From positions 1-54,106 of the forward strand of contig DNUE01000069.1 in NCBI GenBank assembly GCA_003508005.1: a stretch of 54,106 bases of DNA, in the 5' to 3' direction. This document shows, piece by piece, positions 49,754 through 54,106 of this stretch; the stretch's first letter is position 1, and each line of letters opens with the position of its first letter. This DNA comes from Desulfobulbaceae bacterium (GTDB lineage Bacteria; Desulfobacterota; Desulfobulbia; Desulfobulbales; Desulfobulbaceae). The translations under genes and the position numbers were made by a program. The notes under the pieces were generated by a model. The model was not told the origin of the DNA. It worked only from the letters and a program-made list of their open reading frames with translations, and made no database searches.

Positions 49754-51411
49754 GAGCAGGGCATGGCCTTCACCTTGTCGGGATTCTGTGCGGCGAGATC
49801 CTTGCGCTCGGCGGTATCCTCGGCGAGGTTGAACAGCTCCCAGTCGCTCTTGCCGTACGGTTTGATCTGCCAGCGCAGCTTCCAGTCGCCCTGGCGCACC
49901 GCGCGGTTGCCGAAGACTTCCCAGACGAGGTAGTCCTGCTCGGCCCGCACCGAGTCCGCCTTGCCGGCAAGCATCGGACCCCACGACTTGCCGATCAGCG
50001 GCGGCAGGTCAGGCTGGCTGGCCTTCGGATAGCTGGCGCCGGCGACTTCGAGCAGGGTCGGCATGATATCCGCCACGTGCATCAGCCCGTGGTTGATGCT
50101 GCCGGCGGGCCGCTTCACGTTTGGTCCGCTGACGATCAGCGCGTTGCGGATGCCGCCCTCGGCCAGCCAGCCCTTGAACTGGCTGAACGGCGTCATCGAC
50201 ACCTGGGCCCACATCGGGCCATAGCCGACCCAGGATTCCGGGTCGCCCCACGCATTGGGATGGTTCTGCGACCAGTTGATCGCCGCGAAGAGGTTGTCGC
50301 GCGAACCCGGGGAACCCGCAATCATACCGAAAAGGTCGGTGCCCTCGGCGCCGTTGTCGCCGAACACGACGAAGATCGTGTTCTCGTATTCGCCTATTTT
50401 CTTGAGGTGATCGATGAGTCGACCGACATGGAAATCCATGTTTTCCACCATGCCGGCGTAGAGTTCCATCTTCTTGCCGAGTATGTAGCGGCTTGCGGGG
50501 GCAAGCACGATCGGATCGGGCACAAACCACATGCGTTCAGCAAGCTCGGTGCCGGCCGGCATGATGCCCATCTCGATCTGCCGCTTCAGCCGTTCCTGGC
50601 GCACCGCGTCCCAGCCCTTGTCGTACTCGCCGACATGGCGCTTGCGCCAGTCCCTCGGCAGATGGTACGGGTCGTGCGGCGCCTGGTGCGCCACGTAGGC
50701 AAAAAAGGGCTTGCCGTCGCCGTGGTTGGCGTCGATGAAGCTGATCAGCTTGTCGGTGTAGGTCTTGGTCGCGTAGTAGTCCTCGGGAAGCTTGGTCAGG
50801 TAGCGGCCATCCTCGGTGAATACCGACTTCGGCACGGAGGCGGTGATGTTCATCATGTTCCAGTAACTGCCGCCGCCGTCGAGCAGCGAGAAGTCGCGCT
50901 CGAAGCCGCGCGCCGCCGGGATCTGGTCAGGCTGCTTGCCCAGGTGCCACTTGCCGACCATGTAGGTGTGGTAGCCGGCGTCCTTGAGCATCTGCGGCAG
51001 CGTGGCCACGCGGTTGTTGAGGTTGCCTTCGTAACCCGCCACACCGCGCTGGTTGGGAGCGATCCACTCGTTCATGTTGCCCAGGCCGTTGAGGTGCGTG
51101 TCGACGCCGCTGAGCAGCATCGAGCGCGTGGGCGAGCAGCTCGCATGGGTGTAGAAGTTGGTGAAGCGCACGCCGCTGTTCGCCAGCGAGTCGAGGTTCG
51201 GCGTCTTGATCTCGCCGCCGAACGAGCCCATGTCGGCATAGCCCAGGTCGTCACCCAGGATGATGACGATGTTCGGCCGCTTGGGCGCCTCCGCGGCGGC
51301 CGCGATGGACGCTGCGGCGAACACCATACCCATCACGATGATGCCCAGCGCACCGGGTAACCGGCTGAAAGCCATTCCGTGCGGTCTCATCTCCCCTGTT
51401 TCTTTCTTCAT
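49750..51411 (-). CDS. Periplasmic arylsulfatase, C-terminally clipped
   Basis: A 553-residue protein with RBS AGGAG 5 nt before the ATG and signal peptide LGIIVMGMVFAAASIAAAA. The alkaline-phosphatase-like core has PNIVIILGDDLGYADMGSFG (metal Asp54/55), ASCSPTRSMLLSGVDTHLNG (Cys92 in CxPxR, the site converted to formylglycine), YHTYMVGKWHLGKQPDQIPA and TIFVVFGDNGAEGTDLFG. It ends FNLAEDTAERKDLAAQNPDK, then VKAMPCS. Family members normally continue for another 20-25 residues (a helix ending in the domain's last strand), so the end has been lost at a junction with the kinase gene. It would release sulfate from sulfate esters. Whether it is still active is uncertain. Confidence 0.88.
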   Translation of the reverse strand: MKKETGEMRPHGMAFSRLPGALGIIVMGMVFAAASIAAAAEAPKRPNIVIILGDDLGYADMGSFGGEIKTPNLDSLANSGVRFTNFYTHASCSPTRSMLLSGVDTHLNGLGNMNEWIAPNQRGVAGYEGNLNNRVATLPQMLKDAGYHTYMVGKWHLGKQPDQIPAARGFERDFSLLDGGGSYWNMMNITASVPKSVFTEDGRYLTKLPEDYYATKTYTDKLISFIDANHGDGKPFFAYVAHQAPHDPYHLPRDWRKRHVGEYDKGWDAVRQERLKRQIEMGIMPAGTELAERMWFVPDPIVLAPASRYILGKKMELYAGMVENMDFHVGRLIDHLKKIGEYENTIFVVFGDNGAEGTDLFGMIAGSPGSRDNLFAAINWSQNHPNAWGDPESWVGYGPMWAQVSMTPFSQFKGWLAEGGIRNALIVSGPNVKRPAGSINHGLMHVADIMPTLLEVAGASYPKASQPDLPPLIGKSWGPMLAGKADSVRAEQDYLVWEVFGNRAVRQGDWKLRWQIKPYGKSDWELFNLAEDTAERKDLAAQNPDKVKAMPCS

Positions 51412-51420
51412 ATTGCTCTC

Positions 51421-53634
51421 CTATCTTGATATTTCCTTGAGAAGCCTCTCGGCATCCTTGTGCTGCGGATGGTTCGCGAGGAGCGCCTGCAAGACCTTGA
51501 CCGCCTCCTCCTTGTTGCCCTGCTGGTTCAGAAAGAAAGCCAGGGTATAGGCATACTTCGACTCCTGCGGGCTGAGGTCAGACGCCTTCCCGCACCAGCT
51601 CACCGCTTCATCGATGCGCTCGTCCTTTGCGGCAATGATGCAGAGATTGTAGGCGGCCTGCGCCATCCGGGGGTCGGCCGCGAAGGCCTTCTTCAGATAC
51701 GTCTCTGCCGTCTCCAGTTCATTCTTCCCGGCCAGCAGAAGCCCCATGTTGAAATTCGCCGCGGCGTTGCCAGGGGCCTGCTGGAGCGCCTGCCGCAGGG
51801 CCTTCTCCGCCTGGTCGTTCTCGCCTGACCGGGCATGGGCAATGGACAAGTTCACCATCGGCAGGATGGCTTGGGGATCGAGCTTCAGCGCCGCCTGGTA
51901 AGAGGCCACCGCCGCTTTTGCATCGCCCTGGCCGAGCAGGTAGTTGCCGAGGTTGTAATGGGACGTCCACTGATCGGGCCGGGTTGTGATCGAGGCAAGG
52001 TACTCGTCATTCGCCTTCTTGATCTGCGCCTGATAGGCCGGCGGGGCGGCCAGTTGAGGGAAAGCCGCGAGCCCCGCCGCGGCTCGCACCCGCACCAGCC
52101 GGTAGTCGTCTGCCGTGGCCTCGATCAGCACCTGCACGCTCTCCACTGACGGAATCAGCCCCAGCGCCTGGACCGCGGCGCCGCGCACCAGGGGTGACGG
52201 ATCCTTGGCCGCGCCAAGCAAAGCCTTCTGGAACTTCTGATCCTGCGCCGGCGGGATCAGCCTGATCAGTGAGGCGGCAAAGACCGCGTCGTGCCCGGGG
52301 CCGCCGATGTAGGCAATCATCTCGGGCAGTTTTGTCCAGTCCCGTTTGCGGGCCGCATCGATCAGCGCCGCGCGTTCGAGCACCGGCGCCTGGTAGTCCC
52401 GGCTGCGCCATTGCCGGACGATTTGGTCGGCCCACTTCGCATCCTGGTCCTGGTGGCAGAGATTGCAGGCATTGGGCGACTGGTAGACCATGGTCGCCGC
52501 CGGCGTCGGCGGCAGCATCGAATGGTCGCTCCGGTTCATCCGCGCGAAGACCGTCATCGGCATGTGGCAGGAGACGCACTTGCTCCCCTCGCTCTCGGCC
52601 GGATGGTGCGTGTGCGCGGTCGGGGTTTCCACCTTCTCCTCGTGGCAGGGGAGGCAGGCGTTGTTGAACTTTTCCTGTTTGAACCGGTAGCGGCCGCTGG
52701 AGGTATGGCAGTGCATGCAGTCGAGCTGCCCCGATTTGGCGCAGGGGCTCATGCTCCATGAGGTCAGCGTGTAGTTCTCGCCCAGGTCACGGCCATCGGG
52801 ATAAAAGTCGGGATCCTCCAGGGTCGCGAGATTGTAATGGTCATAAAAGCGTTCCCCCGGCCGGTATGCGGGGGTCAGCGGGCTGGCCTTGGCGTGGCAG
52901 CCGGAGCAGAGATCGTTGCGCTGGACGGTTGTCATCGTCTTGGTGCTGATGATCCGCAGCTCCGGCAGCGGCTGCCCCTTGGGCGTCGCCCTGGCGATCG
53001 TGTTGTGCCCGGCCGCAGGACCGTGGCAGGTCTCGCAGTTGATGCCTGGCTCGGTCCAGGTGGTGTGGTAGGTGTCGGTGCCGATGTCGTAGTTGGTGTC
53101 GAGCTGGCTGACGTGACAGCTGTAACAAGCGGTATTGAAGGTATAGGTGGAGTGCTGCCAGTCGACTGCCTCGCCCTGCTCACCTGTTGGAAAATGCCGA
53201 ACGCCGCTGGCAGCGGTGTCGAACCACTCCTTTTTGTGGACATCATACGCAACGGGGAGGGTCTGGAGCCTGCCCTTGTCGAGGGGTGTGAGGAAATAGT
53301 AGACGTTCTTGCCGCCAAGAACATGCTCGATCTGGTAGCGTTTTGCCCCCTGCCGGCCGCTCTCGATCACCTCGCCGGCGGTGATGTCGGCGCGGTAGTC
53401 GCGCTTGCCGATGGCGATGGGACTTGGCTGCGGCGTCAGCCTGGCCTCGGCGAATGCAAGGGTATAAGGCTGCATGGCCAGGCCGTGCAGCGACGACGAC
53501 CAAAGCTCATAGAACCGCTCATGGCACTCGCGGCAGCTTGCGGACCCGGCATAAAAGGGTTCTTTGCCCGCATCAACGGCCATCGGAAATGCGATGAACA
53601 CGCCGATAGTGAGCAAACGTGCAGTTATTTTCAT
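51421..53634 (-). CDS. Octaheme c-type cytochrome with HEAT and TPR repeats
   Basis: A 737-residue periplasmic protein with signal peptide ARLLTIGVFIAFPMAVDA. Eight CxxCH sites begin at Cys 34, 170, 200, 243, 306, 327, 353 and 390 (CRECH, CYSCH, CETCH, CSGCH, CMHCH, CLPCH, CVSCH, CNLCH). Residues about 400-520 look like HEAT-type helical repeats (PSPLVRGAAVQALGLIPSVE, LVRVRAAAGLAAFPQLAAPP). Residues about 540-737 are TPRs (SHYNLGNYLLGQGDAKAAVA, AAANFNMGLLLAGKNELETA, QAAYNLCIIAAKDERIDEAV). Multiheme/TPR fusions of this kind occur in Desulfobacterota and Planctomycetes with unknown roles. Its stop is 9 nt before the sulfatase start, so the two probably form an operon. Confidence 0.92.
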   Translation of the reverse strand: MKITARLLTIGVFIAFPMAVDAGKEPFYAGSASCRECHERFYELWSSSLHGLAMQPYTLAFAEARLTPQPSPIAIGKRDYRADITAGEVIESGRQGAKRYQIEHVLGGKNVYYFLTPLDKGRLQTLPVAYDVHKKEWFDTAASGVRHFPTGEQGEAVDWQHSTYTFNTACYSCHVSQLDTNYDIGTDTYHTTWTEPGINCETCHGPAAGHNTIARATPKGQPLPELRIISTKTMTTVQRNDLCSGCHAKASPLTPAYRPGERFYDHYNLATLEDPDFYPDGRDLGENYTLTSWSMSPCAKSGQLDCMHCHTSSGRYRFKQEKFNNACLPCHEEKVETPTAHTHHPAESEGSKCVSCHMPMTVFARMNRSDHSMLPPTPAATMVYQSPNACNLCHQDQDAKWADQIVRQWRSRDYQAPVLERAALIDAARKRDWTKLPEMIAYIGGPGHDAVFAASLIRLIPPAQDQKFQKALLGAAKDPSPLVRGAAVQALGLIPSVESVQVLIEATADDYRLVRVRAAAGLAAFPQLAAPPAYQAQIKKANDEYLASITTRPDQWTSHYNLGNYLLGQGDAKAAVASYQAALKLDPQAILPMVNLSIAHARSGENDQAEKALRQALQQAPGNAAANFNMGLLLAGKNELETAETYLKKAFAADPRMAQAAYNLCIIAAKDERIDEAVSWCGKASDLSPQESKYAYTLAFFLNQQGNKEEAVKVLQALLANHPQHKDAERLLKEISR

Positions 53635-53635
53635 G

Positions 53636-53698
53636 TTAGAGAATCAGCGCCGACTCCGCAAGGGCGCCGATGACAATAGCGATCTGTTTTCCGTGCAT
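53636..53698 (-). CDS. Possible 20-residue leader or membrane peptide upstream of the cytochrome
   Basis: ATG complementary to 53696-53698 has AAGGAAGG 6-7 nt upstream, the best ribosome site in this operon. The frame is MHGKQIAIVIGALAESALIL and then TAA, one base before the cytochrome ATG. The cytochrome itself has only a poor ribosome site (GGAGTC, 16 nt upstream), so its translation could be coupled to this ORF. The peptide has a single short hydrophobic helix. No family is recognisable at this length. Confidence 0.4.
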   Translation of the reverse strand: MHGKQIAIVIGALAESALIL

Positions 53699-53730
53699 GC
53701 TTTACCTTCCTTTCAGTAACCAGTCATGAG

Positions 53731-53763
53731 GGGAGGAATGCCCTTTTCCAGGCCGTTCCTCCC
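53731..53763 (-). terminator. Hairpin between the DUF1254 gene and the cytochrome operon
   Basis: GGGAGGAA (53731-53738) pairs with TTCCTCCC (53756-53763) across a 17-nt loop, 33 nt after the stop of the upstream minus-strand gene. No T run on the minus strand, so it may be a processing or pausing site as well as a terminator. Confidence 0.35.
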
Positions 53764-53795
53764 TCCTACGGCTCAGGCGGCGCCGAATGCTTTTG

Positions 53796-54106
53796 TTACT
53801 TCACCATTTCGATCTCATTGAGCTTCCAAGTCTTGTCGAACCATGGTTCGAGCGGGCCATACAGCCGGAAAAGCATGTTCCAGCCCTTGCCGGGGATGGT
53901 CTGAATCCAGTTGTGTTCCATGCCGGATGGAGCCTTGGGCCCGAAGTAAACGTCCACTGACCCATCCTGGTTGACGACCAGGCCTTTGTCCAAACTGCTC
54001 ACTTGGGGGAAGTCCTGGTCGGTCTGTAGCATGGAACGGGTCTGGTTGTCATACACAATCGCTGACCAGAAATCCTTTACCGGAGCGTTGGGCAATACAC
54101 GCAGCC
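53796..54106 (-). CDS. C-terminal end of a DUF1254/DUF1214 protein (partial)
   Basis: The frame enters from the right edge without a start codon and stops at the complement of 53796. It reads RVLPNAPVKDFWSAIVYDN, QTRSMLQTDQDFPQVSSLDK, VDVYFGPKAPSGMEHNWIQT, IPGKGWNMLFRLYGPLEPWF, then KTWKLNEIEMVK. APVKDFWSxxxYDxxTRSM and NWIQTxPGKGWxxxxRxYGP are the hallmarks of DUF1214, usually found at the end of DUF1254 proteins. Their function is unknown; they are often exported. It lies 97 nt upstream of the small ORF that precedes the cytochrome. Confidence 0.88.
   Translation of the reverse strand, partial: LRVLPNAPVKDFWSAIVYDNQTRSMLQTDQDFPQVSSLDKGLVVNQDGSVDVYFGPKAPSGMEHNWIQTIPGKGWNMLFRLYGPLEPWFDKTWKLNEIEMVK

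Noticed and set aside
47816..49933. A 705-codon plus-strand open frame opposite the histidine kinase
   Set aside because: The minus-strand frame contains all kinase and receiver motifs. The plus-strand frame has no motif, no ribosome site and is the usual shadow of GC-rich coding DNA.
49754..49984. N-terminal 77 residues of the longest kinase open frame
   Set aside because: They overlap the sulfatase coding sequence in another frame and have no PAS similarity; a GTG at 49753 explains the start.
50077..51360. A 427-codon plus-strand open frame opposite the arylsulfatase
   Set aside because: Shadow of the sulfatase gene; no motif or ribosome site.

Overview
The window reads as the chromosome of an anaerobic, Gram-negative Desulfobacterota-type bacterium (Desulfobulbales or Desulfuromonadales are my best guess). 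The evidence is an aldehyde:ferredoxin oxidoreductase with a ferredoxin-like partner, an octaheme cytochrome c, a rubredoxin, several DUF1566 and FG-GAP surface proteins, and a large lipopolysaccharide/exopolysaccharide locus. Taxonomy is an inference from gene content only. No rRNA, tRNA or CRISPR array was seen.

Left region (1-11.2 kb): a set of secreted or surface proteins on the minus strand (two-domain DUF1566, seven-blade FG-GAP with thrombospondin type 3 repeats, poly-G-rich beta-helix, an unknown secreted protein, single DUF1566, an outer-membrane barrel). It is interrupted by a metallophosphoesterase lipoprotein and by remnants of a MopE-like protein and two insertion sequences. Most upstream regions carry the same dispersed module: TTACGAT, an inverted repeat CTCAA/TTGAG 20-21 bp apart, then (in five copies) a TTGACT -35 and a TATAcT/TATAAT -10 at fixed distances. 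Three proteins with different folds share a C-terminal FPWPMF tail, and five secreted proteins across the window share a VVV-[VI]-P-M-G-like segment right after the signal peptide. The beta-helix gene is split by a frameshift at a run of eight G. Together these suggest a lineage-specific, co-regulated and possibly phase-variable surface-protein set, which is the most novel signal here.

Middle region (11.2-26.4 kb): a minus-strand operon for a Lol-like ABC exporter (LolA-like carrier, two FtsX permeases, LolD-like ATPase) ending in its own outer-membrane barrel; a rubredoxin with an unusual CxC site; an RND tripartite efflux operon (adaptor, pump, outer-membrane factor) followed by a broken second outer-membrane factor; and two paralogous YGVYG-repeat surface proteins sharing a leader.

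Glycan region (26.4-43.4 kb): a radical SAM protein, nine glycosyltransferases or glycosyltransferase-like membrane proteins, a Wzx-type flippase, a YfhO-type giant membrane protein and a Wzy/WaaL-type ligase with TPRs. Most genes on the plus strand overlap by 4 nt or are separated by a few bases.

Right region (43.4-54.1 kb): aldehyde:ferredoxin oxidoreductase with its 4Fe-4S protein, a GNAT acetyltransferase, another DUF1566 protein, a PAS hybrid histidine kinase fused head-to-tail onto a C-terminally clipped arylsulfatase, an octaheme/HEAT/TPR cytochrome preceded by a 20-codon ORF, and the end of a DUF1254/DUF1214 protein.
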